Positions 26,390 to 36,192 of a stretch of 64,000 nt of DNA are shown piece after piece. Under the pieces are notes generated by a model. That model was given only the letters and a program-made list of their open reading frames with translations, searched no databases and had not been told where the DNA came from. Within the stretch, counting starts at the first letter, position 1; the number at the start of each line of letters is the position of its first letter. The stretch covers positions 12,661,001-12,725,000 of the forward strand of contig JAMPIT010000884.1 in NCBI GenBank assembly GCA_026261815.1, given 5' to 3'. A program made the translations under genes and the position numbers. The DNA is from Monarcha castaneiventris obscurior. Taxonomy: Eukaryota; Chordata; Aves; Passeriformes; Monarchidae.

Positions 26390-26760
26390 ATATCCAACGT
26401 AAAATAAAAATCAGCTAATACAGTCAAAATAGCATGATTCACATAGGCTGTGCAACTTTTGCTTCATATTTGCAGAGTTGTTCCACCAGCCTTTGAACAT
26501 CATTTGAGTGCTCTGTTCAGAGGTGGCTGGTCTAGTGGAAGAGCCTTCAGAAATTGAGTGTCTTCAGTGTGATGGGATTTGTTTTGCTTTACCAGAGAAA
26601 AGCATTTTCAAAAGTTGAAGTTTTTCAAACAGGCAGTTCCCTAACAAAGAGAGGAGTTAGGATCTGGTCCCCCTGTAAGGACCAAGTTTTACATGTTATA
26701 ATCAATCAAGGAAAAGGAAGGGGACACAAATGTGCTAATCAGTAAACAGCTACATGAAAG
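26390..26760. other. Spacer between two retroviral insertions
   Basis: This holds no identified gene. The part above about 26640 may be decayed retroviral interior belonging to the truncated ERVK copy. The junction cannot be placed from sequence alone. Confidence 0.4.
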
Positions 26761-27061
26761 ACAGTGGATGAGCATGAGTGTCACCCATTGACCACACGGA
26801 TTGGGGGGAAGAAGACCCGACTTCGCCCTAGGATCAAACGGATCGGGAGACCAGGGGCCATGCTCCAGTTCTCCTCCCACGGCCCCAACAAGCTTACAAT
26901 CAGAGCCTTGCGTTTCGCTCAGCGGTGCAGAAGGGGCTGGCACGGCTGCCAGTGTGACATAAGCATCTTTCTGTTTCCAGTCTCTGGGTGCTGCCGAGTG
27001 CCTCACACACTGTCCTCCATGGACAAAAAAGCTTTGTCAGCACTGCGTAGCTGCGCGTCAC

Positions 27062-27259
27062 TCAGTCCCACAACACGTTCCCCAAAGCGTCCCATGTCCG
27101 AGGATCAAAAGTATTAGTACTATCTAAAGTTGAACCACAGTCTTTTGCCCAGAACAAGAGTCTGTTCAAATCTGTAGACTCAACATTAGTGCCGTGTTTC
27201 TTTAAAATCCGTTCCAATGTCTCTGCAACGTTCTGTTCATGGGATACACCATCCCTCAT
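27062..27259 (-). pseudogene. gag: Remnant of retroviral gag matrix domain
   Basis: The open frame starts at an ATG about 30 bp after the primer-binding site and runs 65 codons to a TGA. It has the layout of the betaretroviral/ERVK matrix N-terminus: a helical VSHEQNVAETLERILKKHG segment, then STDLNRLLFWAKDCG, then an FDPRTWDALGNVLW segment. The last corresponds to the conserved block in which a D/N-x-x-x-W-D/K residue pattern precedes a V/L-G motif. In related proteins a myristoylated glycine follows the first methionine. Here two codons intervene (MRDG), so that signal is lost. The premature stop truncates it before capsid, so this is a pseudogene. Assignment is by motif memory, not by alignment. 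Confidence 0.68.
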
Positions 27260-27289
27260 GGTTCTTGGCTGCTACCCTCTGTCCTGCAG

Positions 27290-27307
27290 AAAGGTAAACT
27301 GGCGCCA
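27290..27307 (-). other. Retroviral primer-binding site, lysine-tRNA type
   Basis: Directly after the LTR ends in TCA, the minus strand reads TGGCGCCAGTTTACC. The first seven bases equal the start of the lysine-tRNA primer-binding site used by betaretroviruses and lentiviruses. The remaining bases have drifted. Its position immediately next to the LTR supports the LTR boundary. Confidence 0.72.
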
Positions 27308-27310
27308 TGA

Positions 27311-27367
27311 GCTTTGTTTTAGCTCCCAAGCTTTGTTTCAGCCCCTGGGCTTTGTTTCAGCCCCTCT
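27311..27367. repeat. Three tandem 19-bp units in LTR U5
   Basis: There are three head-to-tail copies of a 19-bp unit beginning GCTTTGTTT. The second and third differ only at the last two bases, while the first has drifted more. They sit at the very end of the LTR next to the primer-binding site. Confidence 0.85.
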
Positions 27368-27509
27368 GTAAAGTTCAGCCGAGTCGTCCTCACTGGAGCA
27401 ACCGCCAGTTGCCTTTCAGTCCCTGATGCAGGGTGCCATTTGTGAGTGACCGGGGCATGGACCCAGACTGGCAGGGAATCTGAATAATTTTTTCAAAGAA
27501 ATGAGCTGG

Positions 27510-27516
27510 TTTTATA
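27510..27516 (-). promoter_or_regulatory. TATA box of the ERVK-like LTR
   Basis: The sequence is TATAAAA on the minus strand, about 200 bp before the primer-binding site. That is a normal distance for transcription starting at the U3/R border. Whether the promoter is active is unknown. Confidence 0.55.
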
Positions 27517-27821
27517 CACTTTTCCAAGGCACAGTATTTCCTTATATGGTAATTCTCAGTATGTGACCTATCCCATGTTGCCACATCAGCAACACACTTT
27601 CCAAATGTCCTTCATTGGACAATGATCATGCACTGTTCACCTGTCTGTCAGCTCCCAGCAGGCTCCTCTTCGTATGGGTCTGCCGTGTGACACCTCCTTC
27701 CCCCAGGGTCTGGGGAGACAAGCCTCTCTGTGCCGCCATGTGCTTCTTTGTGCTGCCATGTGCCTCTGCAGGCACGTCCCACAGCCTGCAACCCTATTCT
27801 ATCTTATCTCTCCCCACAGAT

Positions 27822-27965
27822 GAGGGTCATCTTTAAAGACAAACCGAGGCAGACTTTGCAAGCGCAACCAGAGAGTGGATAGGTGCATGGCAAGCATCTG
27901 ACCCCCAGAGGAGCGAACTCCAGGGACCAAGGCAGGTTTTTATTGAAGTTGATGTCCACCTGGTC
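27822..27965 (-). mobile_element. Possible R-U5 piece of another LTR
   Basis: On the minus strand AATAAA (27939-27944) is followed by a CCTGCCTTGG...GGAGTTCGCTCC stretch of the sort found in retroviral R-U5 regions. The piece runs straight into the TG start of the ERVK-like LTR at 27818. It could be the tail of an older LTR into which the ERVK copy inserted, or flanking genomic sequence with a chance AATAAA. Confidence 0.4.
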
Positions 27966-30946
27966 AACTTGGAACACTTCTTGCAAAGCAACTGAGCTGA
28001 AATACTTTTACTTCAAATGTAAATAGCAGAAGGCAACACCAGAGTAGTTTCCCATGATCCACATTTCCTTCAAACTAAAATCACAGTTCAGTTTCCCAGG
28101 CTGCTTTTCTCTATGTGGCTGGTACAAGTATCTTCCCCTAAGCACCACAGAAAAGGAGGAGAAACAGTTCACCACTTTCAGAAATGTAGTCATCTCTTTG
28201 TTAGGAACATGAACCCTTATGAGTTGTAAATTTCCAACTGAAATATGAGAAATGCAATTAATAGATTTCCTGTTTTTTCAGCCTGCTGGATGAAGATGTC
28301 TCCTCGCTGTGCTTACACCTTTGCACTTGAGATAGAGCAGCTCCACATCAAATCACATCACTGATTTCAGTGATGTGAGTTTCTCTTTGAGTGTCTCATT
28401 TCCTACACTGTCCATGACATCTCTGAGAACCCTGTGGATGTTCTCCAAATAACATTTTTTCCAACTCTTACAGCTACCCTTGCTTGTACCATCCTTGTCT
28501 CGCTCCTGATGTAATGATGCAGCCAGCAGCCCACCTGTGTCTCCTTTCTGCCAGTGGCTGGGAAGCAGACTGGGAAGTAGTGCACCCATTTTTGACAGCC
28601 ATCCAACATAATTCACTTGAGATCCTAGAAAGGAGAATGCAGAGGCATCCTCTGAAGATCTCTATAATTCAAAGATCTGTGGAGAAGGAGCCTGTGTCCT
28701 CATAGCCAGGAACACATCCATTAGATTTTTCCAGTTGTCTGCTGCTTTAATATGGTTTTAGCAATCCAGGGCATAGAGACACAAAACTTCCTAGAGGTAC
28801 ATTTTTTTTGCTGCTAACCAGCCAGAACATCACGGATCTCTCAATGAGGACCAGTAAAATGCAATAGCCAAGTCTTCTTACCAAGGATGCTTTGGATTCA
28901 GTACTGTTAAAGACTTTATAGCTTCCTGAGCTGGAAAAGCATAACGATCTCTCTGAATCTTACTGGAATTTATCCCATGTGATGTTTGATTCCTTCAAAC
29001 CAGTTATTGTGAAGGCAGATATTTTCTTATCTCTCTAAATCTCATGTTGCACATGTTGCATTACTCTACCTATGTCCATAGGAATGACAAAGGGACCCCA
29101 TTTGTCTAGAAATGATAATCCCAAAGAAATATGAGCAAAAGCCCTGCAGTGGATCAGATTATCTGAGTCCCTACCCTGTCTTGAACAAGAGGAATAAAAG
29201 AAATTGCATCAAGAGAAGGTGAAGGATGTTGTGTCCTCCAATTTCCCTCCCTTCTCAGGAATGATGTGGCAATCAGGTTGGCTTTGCCCAGAAATACCAA
29301 AGAGTTATTAAGAATATTTATTATTCCTCAGTGTTTTTTCATGGTCCCAGCAAAGCTGGTAGCCAGCTGCTCTTGAAAGGTGCATAAACCACTTATCATA
29401 AAACTAGGAGAAAAATGCTTAGTATCTAATCTGGACATAGAAAGACACTATGTAATTTTAATCAAAATCTACTGTAAACACTTCATTTGTTTTGATGTTT
29501 GAACTGTGATGATCAAAGTTCAAGCGGTGCTTATTATGCACTTGTTGAATGTAAAAAGAGAAAGAAGACACGTGACATTATTTCTATACCCTGATTGTCT
29601 CTGATGACCAAGTTTCTGGTGCAAAAGTCCCAAAGAAGAAGAAATTAAAATTCACTTTGGTTAAAAATTTAAATGTGCAAGCCTAGAATCCATTTCCTAT
29701 GAATGCTTATTAAAATTCAACCCCATGGATGTTCATGAAAAGAGTCCAGAGTGGACAAATTCTGGCAGTGTGGATTACATTTTCAAATGAATATTAGCTA
29801 TCCTTTCAGAAGCATTCATTAAACCCAATTTTACAGTATTAATCATAAAGGACTCTGAGAGGTGTCTTCAAGCTCATTAATGAAACTAATCCATTAATTG
29901 GTGATGGAATATATTTACCTCTAGGCAAAAACGTAATATTCCAACTATTATTATAATGGCCATTATTATTTTCTTAAAATTTGTTGTACCTTTTAGAGGC
30001 ACTTCAGTAACCATGTTGTTTCAGGATACAAAGGGCTATAGAGCATTGCCCACTTTGAATAGTCCTCTGAATGGGGCCTTTGTTTTGTGTGCTGTTTTGG
30101 TAGGAAATGGTTGCTATTTAGGTCTCCAAGAGGGAATATAAAACTATGCTCACCTAATCAAACAGACCAGTAAATACAGCAGTTAATCTGACAACTTCAA
30201 ATTCCTGAATTGCATTTGGAGAAACAATTTAACACAAACAATCATTTAAAGCCTGCATTAATCATCCACCTTGGGTTACTAAGATGCATAATTTGTTTTC
30301 ATTATTGCAAGCTCGTGGTTCTAAGTGACATTTCTAGCACTTGGAAGTTTTATTAAAACCAAAAGAGGAAAAAGATGCTGTTAAGCTTTTCCATCAACAG
30401 AGCTCTAAAATAAAAGCAGGGTTATCATAAGTATCAGAAGAGACCTGTCAGAACTCCATGTCTGAAAAATGTGACTGTCTTAAGTATTTTACGTAAGAAG
30501 AATACAATTGCTTATGAACTAAATCAGCTATTGTTCTCCCCAGTGGCAAAATGTTCCTTTCTGAGCAACCCTGCCTGGTGAATGTGAATCAGAAAGTATG
30601 GCTTGTTTGGATTGAATTATTAACATATCTACAATAGCTTCAGAGTTACCTTGAACAGGTTCAGTGGGCACTTTAGAAACAAAAGAGAGAAAGGGAAAAA
30701 CATGTGCAACAAAATACTCCACCTGACACTTCAGTGCAACACAGAATGGCTCTTTAAAACAGCAGTAGAGAAAGGCTTCTTCATTTGGATATAGTCAAAT
30801 ATAAAGATATAACTGCTATATTTATGCCTTGTGCCTCTCAGAACAAAAGCAATCTTTAGCAACCGTTTTCTTGTCTGTCCTTGCAATGTTGCAAGGTAGT
30901 TTGGCCAAAGCTGTCTGTGTTTGTAAAACATTACACAAACTCTTTC
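27966..30946. other. Intergenic or intronic, no gene seen
   Basis: No recognisable gene or repeat. Between about 28000 and 28720 the composition is less AT-rich, and a minus-strand 87-codon frame (28353-28616) is rich in K/E/S but unrecognised. This part could belong to the same retroviral cluster. From 29400 to 30900 the sequence is plain AT-rich DNA. Confidence 0.45.
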
Positions 30947-30995
30947 AAAAAAAAGAAAAGAAAAGAAAAGAAAAGAAAAGAAAAGAAAAGAAAAG
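30947..30995. repeat. (AAAAG)9 array with A-rich start
   Basis: A short A run is followed by nine perfect AAAAG units from 30951 to 30995. It runs without a gap into the AAAGG array, so the two form one tract with a single change of unit. Confidence 0.97.
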
Positions 30996-31444
30996 AAAGG
31001 AAAGGAAAGGAAAGGAAAGGAAAGGAAAGGAAAGGAAAGGAAAGGAAAGGAAAGGAAAGGAAAGGAAAGGAAAGGAAAGGAAAGGAAAGGAAAGGAAAGG
31101 AAAGGAAAGGAAAGGAAAGGAAAGGAAAGGAAAGGAAAGGAAAGGAAAGGAAAGGAAAGGAAAGGAAAGGAAAGGAAAGGAAAGGAAAGGAAAGGAAAGG
31201 AAAGGAAAGGAAAGGAAAGGAAAGGAAAGGAAAGGAAAGGAAAGGAAAGGAAAGGAAAGGAAAGGAAAGGAAAGGAAAGGAAAGGAAAGGAAAGGAAAGG
31301 AAAGGAAAGGAAAGGAAAGGAAAGGAAAGGAAAGGAAAGGAAAGGAAAGGAAAGGAAAGGAAAGGAAAGGAAAGGAAAGGAAAGGAAAGGAAAGGAAAGG
31401 AAAGGAAAGGAAAGGAAAGGAAAGGAAAGGAAAGGAAAGGAAAG
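30996..31444. repeat. (AAAGG)89 perfect pentanucleotide array
   Basis: There are 89 uninterrupted AAAGG units (30996-31440) plus a final AAAG, with no substitution visible anywhere. The strand is pure purine, and the complement is pure CCTTT pyrimidine. With the AAAAG block in front, the purine tract is about 490 bp. Since no frame contains a stop, three spurious frames of 200-214 codons (ERKGK-type on plus, PFLSF-type on minus) cover it. Perfect purity over 445 bp implies recent expansion or ongoing homogenisation. Long tracts of this kind can form triplex (H-) DNA. The unit count may be limited by sequencing or assembly. Confidence 0.98.
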
Positions 31445-34400
31445 ATCCTGGCTTTTAAAAGAGCCATTGTCACTTCTAGCTGAATGTTTATTTTAGTGTC
31501 TCCTGCACAGCAGAGGACATTCCACCTATAAAGAGCAATTATATAGCACTGGGACAATTTGAATACTCTAATCAATGCTAGTTAAAGTGCAGATAAATAA
31601 TTTTTTATAGTGCCAGGGCTCCTACCCTCCACGGAAATTACTGTTAATTTATTGAATCAATAATCTTGGAACAATAAATTATAATGCCTTTTGTTTTACT
31701 AAACATCTTGCAGCATGTTTAAAAAGCACAGCTTAATAAATATTGCAACAGGCTTGGGGGAAGATTTCCAGCCAAGGCTTTGTGTCTGTCCCATTATGGA
31801 AAAGATTAAATTGTAAAAGCAAAAGAAAAAAGAAACAAAATAAACAACAAAAACTTGAAGGTGCTGAGACACTGAAAAAATAAATCCTTAAATACAGAAA
31901 CTGCCTGGGTTGTAGCTCAGCCCTTTTGGGACTGCACTTTTTAACTCCTTCATTACTAGCCATGCTTTTATCAATTTGTTTTCATAAAGTAAAACCCACT
32001 AGATTTACAAGAACACACATGTTTTAAAATACAAGACCAGAGATGGGTCTCCACTACAGCATAACTTTGCAATAACTATTGACTTCAGCGACACAGTTCT
32101 GGGTCTACATCAATCTAACAGCAGTCGTAGACTCACCCAACAACTGAAAGTATATATATATATTTATTTTAGAAGCAGTTTCACCCCAAGTGATACCAGT
32201 GGAATTATTTTAACCTTTAGGAAGCATCATTCAGGCTAGTAGGTATCATGTAGATAGCATTGACTTATTCATAAGCTTTCTTACTCTCTATTTTTGCAAT
32301 ACCTATTGCAAGGAAATACATCCTTGGCAAGTAAGGTGCTAGAGAAACACAGTTAATATTATTATGGTCTGGACCTTGTGGAAATGTTCCATGCATCTGT
32401 AGCTCACTGACTGCAGTTTGTATCAGTTCAGTAAGATGCTCAAACATCTTCTTGTGAGGAACTGGCGGTTTCTATTTACCTATTCCAGATAAAATGAGCT
32501 GGAGCAGGGACTGCTGGCTGTTCAAGTGGGAACAGTTTCAGGACAGGAACAGAGATACACAGCAGGGTCTTTTTTTACTTTGAATAGCTGGTTGTTCTGG
32601 GGAAAGGTGAGGGTTTATCTGGTGGTAATGAGAAAATTCCCCATGAATTTAATGTGTCAAAATTCCATTCCTGTTCTTTCTGACTAGTTACTGTCCAGAT
32701 CTCAACACTGGGACACTTATTGATGAGAACCAGACCTTCAGCAAGGTGTAAATTAGCTTAGTTGAGTAGAAATTAATGATTCTGCACAGATTTGAAAGAG
32801 CCGAGCATTTAGTCCAAAGACAGTTGATTCTGTATCCATGCTAAAGGAAAAAATTACATGAGCTGTTATTCTGCTTCCAAACTCCTCTTTTTTATGAAGG
32901 TTTGTGGAGCTGGAGCCACAGTCCCTAGCTTATGTAAGCTTCACTTATTACACAATGAGCTAAACATAAGTAAAAGTAGGCTGAATCATATGGGGATGCG
33001 AACCTGGCCAAAACCCCCAGAAGTCTCTGAGGTGGGTGTGAGGAAAATCAGCTGCTGTAATTATGATGGTGGTTGTGGGGGATAAGAGAGCAGCCAGATT
33101 TGGCTGAGTTTGAAGCAGTACTTTTTGATTTACAGACAGGGAGTGTATTTTGACTTGTCCTCAGATTGTTAATTTTTAACTCTTGCTGTTTGCAAGATTG
33201 CCAGCACACAGACGGGAAGCATCCCTTCAAGTCCTGCCCACAACACTAGACAGCATCCATCCAGGGATAATTTTAAAATGACTCTTTTAGTCATTGGCAG
33301 GCTGTAGCCATTTTGCCTTGGTATGTCTAACCCAGCTCACCACTGCTCTTTTTTTGCAGTCTGCCACAAGCCTCTGGTATGCTGGGGCTGGATGAAGCTC
33401 CATGGATTCATGCCTTTTTATCATCATGCCGTGTGCCCCTTGGTCCCTGTGTTCTGGCATCCCAGAAACAAAAAGGGCATCAACACATATCCCATCAGCA
33501 AAAATCTTCTATGGGAGATTTCGGCTGATATACCCACACATCTTTTTTGACAAAGTTGTATGCTTGGTCTTAAGAATTCCTCATGGTGCTGAACTTGGCT
33601 CATGTCATCTGGGATGCTTCAGGAGTCTTTGGATGAAAGAAACTACGTAATGAAAGCCATTTTCAGCAGGAGCAGTATCAGTTATTTGGGTCTTGAGACC
33701 ACTCCATTGAAATCTATGGGAGTTTTGTCATTGATTTAATCAAGAAGAGGAAGCCCAGAGTAGAAAAGCTACATCCAAAATATAAATATCTATCATTTTT
33801 AAAACAGAACATGTAGGATTAATACACACTTGCAGTAATTTCTGTGGATAAGAACTCACAAGTTAATGGAGGTCCAAAGCTACTATTCTAAACTTTCCCT
33901 ATACTTCAGATTAAGCTTCTCTACTATCTCTGCAGCAACAGTATACAACTATTTTCTCTCTAACAGTATCCCCAAAGCAGATGTAATTAGGGATCTTTGG
34001 AGCCAACATATGCGTATTTTAATTACAGAACCAATATGGGATAGTATTTGTTCCAACATTTACCATTAAAAAAAAAAATCATGGACATCTAACTTAACGG
34101 ATAGTTATTTTCATGCTAACTTTGAGTAGAATGTACTCAGCTAACCTGGCCACTCTAAATATGACACTGACTTATTACTAGAGCAGGGAAGGACCATCCA
34201 GCACCTACCCTAGCTCAGAGAAGACAAGAAATCAGATTTTTCATCACACGGCACACTGAAAAATCCCTTAGAATAAATTAAGCATCAAAATATTACAGGA
34301 CTGGAGCTGTTCGTGTACTCACAGCAGCTGTAAGTTGTGAGCTAAGATGAAAGGGAAGGAAGAAGCAGACCCTTGACTGCATAATTCAATTAACTGTTTG

Positions 34401-36130
34401 ACTTCTTGAATTGTAAAAAAGTTCTCAACAATTTAGATAGCTTTAATATACTACCTCAGAGAAAAAAAAACAAAACAACAAAACAAGGAGAAAGAGTTCC
34501 TGGGTTGCTGAGTACCTGGGCTGTCAAGATCCCAAACTTTTCTTGTGAATCAAGAAACTAAAAACAGTCAACATGGTGTATTGAAAAATCAAATTAATTT
34601 ATGAGATTGGATCAGTTTATATGAGCAAAGCAAAATATGGAAAATACTGTATGTGTAAGTACTTACTGCTTACAGCATTTGTAGATCTTTTCTATGAGCT
34701 GTCATCAATGACTAGAGAAGTCTTTTTGCATCCTGTATTTTCTGTAGTGGAAAGGACATCTCCATTCCATGGACTAATGCCTGCAGACAATGGCACAGGA
34801 AGCAGAAATGTTTAGTTTTCAGACTCTAGTCTGAAACTAATCTCCTCATTCTCCACTTCTCCCTGTGAAATTAGGAAATATTAACACTTTGTTTCCTCAA
34901 CAGGTGGTGTTTGTAAGCATTATAATGCCACAGTGATCACATGCTTCACAAATGCCTTGTAAATTAAACAAACAAATTTTAAAAATCTGGCAAGCTTCTG
35001 CACAATAGTTATTTCTGTTAGGAGTGAGTGCACAATAATGAAACTCACAGTTATGTATCTCTTAAAATAAATAAAGACTTTACAATTGATACTCCCAATC
35101 TCTTTATTTGTTGTCTGGTTCAAACTTTATCCTGTTCATCCAAATTTCCCACTTCCCTTAATCTAGATATCTCCATTATAAAAATCTCCATTTTTATAAC
35201 TTTTTTTTTCAGATTTTTTAAATGCTATTTGTTACAGAGGACCCATGTCTTCCTAGGGACACTAAATAACCTATGTTTATCTTTAGTGGTAGAAAGATCA
35301 ATCCTTTTGAATATTTAAGTGTGAAGACTGGGGAGCTGCAATAGAAGAAAGTTCTCTAGTTTATATGATACAGGTATTGGTGTATTTTTCTTCTTTTAAA
35401 AGAATTTCTGATTATTTCTATGGGATTTGTTAGGTATTAGGGTTTTTCCTGTCTGGATTAAGCAAAGTTTTGTCTTAGGGAAATTGCATGAGGTCACTTG
35501 GATTATTGCTATCCACATTCTACCTGGGCACTGACTAGGTAAAGGATCAAGGTTTGGGACATATCACCTCAAGATCAGTGGCTGGGCAAAATAAATTCGA
35601 TGTGACAACTACAAAGCATAATAAACATAGTGGAAGTGACAAGGAGAGTAAACTAAAGTGATGTAGTAAGTTCCGAGGTATATATCTGTTACTAATGGCA
35701 TTACAGAACAAGACTAAAATGTAAAGAACGTGCAGCAGTTTTTAAAATTTGTGAAGTTCTGGATAAAGAACAATATTATTTTCCCCATCTACTTTCTGCC
35801 ACTCATACCAGTCAGCATATGCTCAGCATTTTGCATCTCCAAAAGCACATACAAATAAAAAATAAATACTGTGACTGATATCTAAGAGGTAATGCCTAAA
35901 TATCCCATAGGCAGAGCCCACTCCTCGGAGGGCAAGCTGACAACAAGCCTACATGCCGACTAGGGAAAGCAGAGGAGACATGGAGGACAGTATTTGAAGG
36001 GAAGGTGATTTCTCCAGTAACAGGGTACAACTGCAGTAAGAGCAAGAGCAGGCAGACTGCACTCCAGTTCATTGCCAGTTCTTAATCAAAGCCACAGGGC
36101 ACTGTTGAAATGGGAGCATTAAATAATACT
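31445..36130. other. Intergenic or intronic, no gene seen
   Basis: AT-rich DNA without recognisable exons. It contains a short TA run at about 32151-32163 and an A tract at about 34069-34078. The bases at 33343-33359 resemble a splice acceptor (T-rich run then GCAG) before a moderately GC stretch, but the open frames that follow are not recognisable. Confidence 0.5.
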
Positions 36131-36192
36131 AAGGAATCGTGAAGGACAACTATGATCCCAAATAATTTCCTTCCAACTGTGAGGGTAATGCA
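36131..36192 (+). mobile_element. Possible decayed CR1 3' tail
   Basis: GGACAACTATGATCCCAAATAATTTCCTTCCAACTGTGAGG at 36146-36186 can be laid over the CR1 3' end (GGACTAGATGATCCCAAAGGTCCCTTCCAAC). The best part is TTTCCTTCCAACTGTGAGG. No tail repeat follows. The match is tentative. Confidence 0.35.

Larger units (their letters stand above)
26761..27818 (-). mobile_element. Truncated ERVK-like provirus: 5' LTR, PBS, partial gag
   Basis: This is the 5' end of a betaretrovirus-like endogenous element on the minus strand. It consists of a 511 bp LTR (27308-27818), a lysine-tRNA-type primer-binding site, a very short leader and the start of gag. The rest of gag, all of pro, pol and env, and the 3' LTR are missing from this position. 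Reading frames beyond the matrix region are broken by a stop and frameshifts. A second minus-strand frame (about 26760-27006) carries a proline-rich stretch that may be later gag sequence in another frame. The copy is defective. The left edge is approximate. Confidence 0.78.
27308..27818 (-). mobile_element. 5' LTR of the ERVK-like element
   Basis: On the minus strand the LTR starts TGTGGGGAGA and ends AAAGCTCA. A TATAAAA box lies at 27510-27516, in the expected place between U3 and R. U3 contains an adjacent 20-bp duplication (27729-27748 and 27749-27768, a TGTGCNGCCATGTGC word). The U5 end contains three tandem 19-bp units (27311-27329, 27330-27348, 27349-27367, a GCTTTGTTTCAGC word on the plus strand). 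No AATAAA was seen inside it. Confidence 0.75.
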
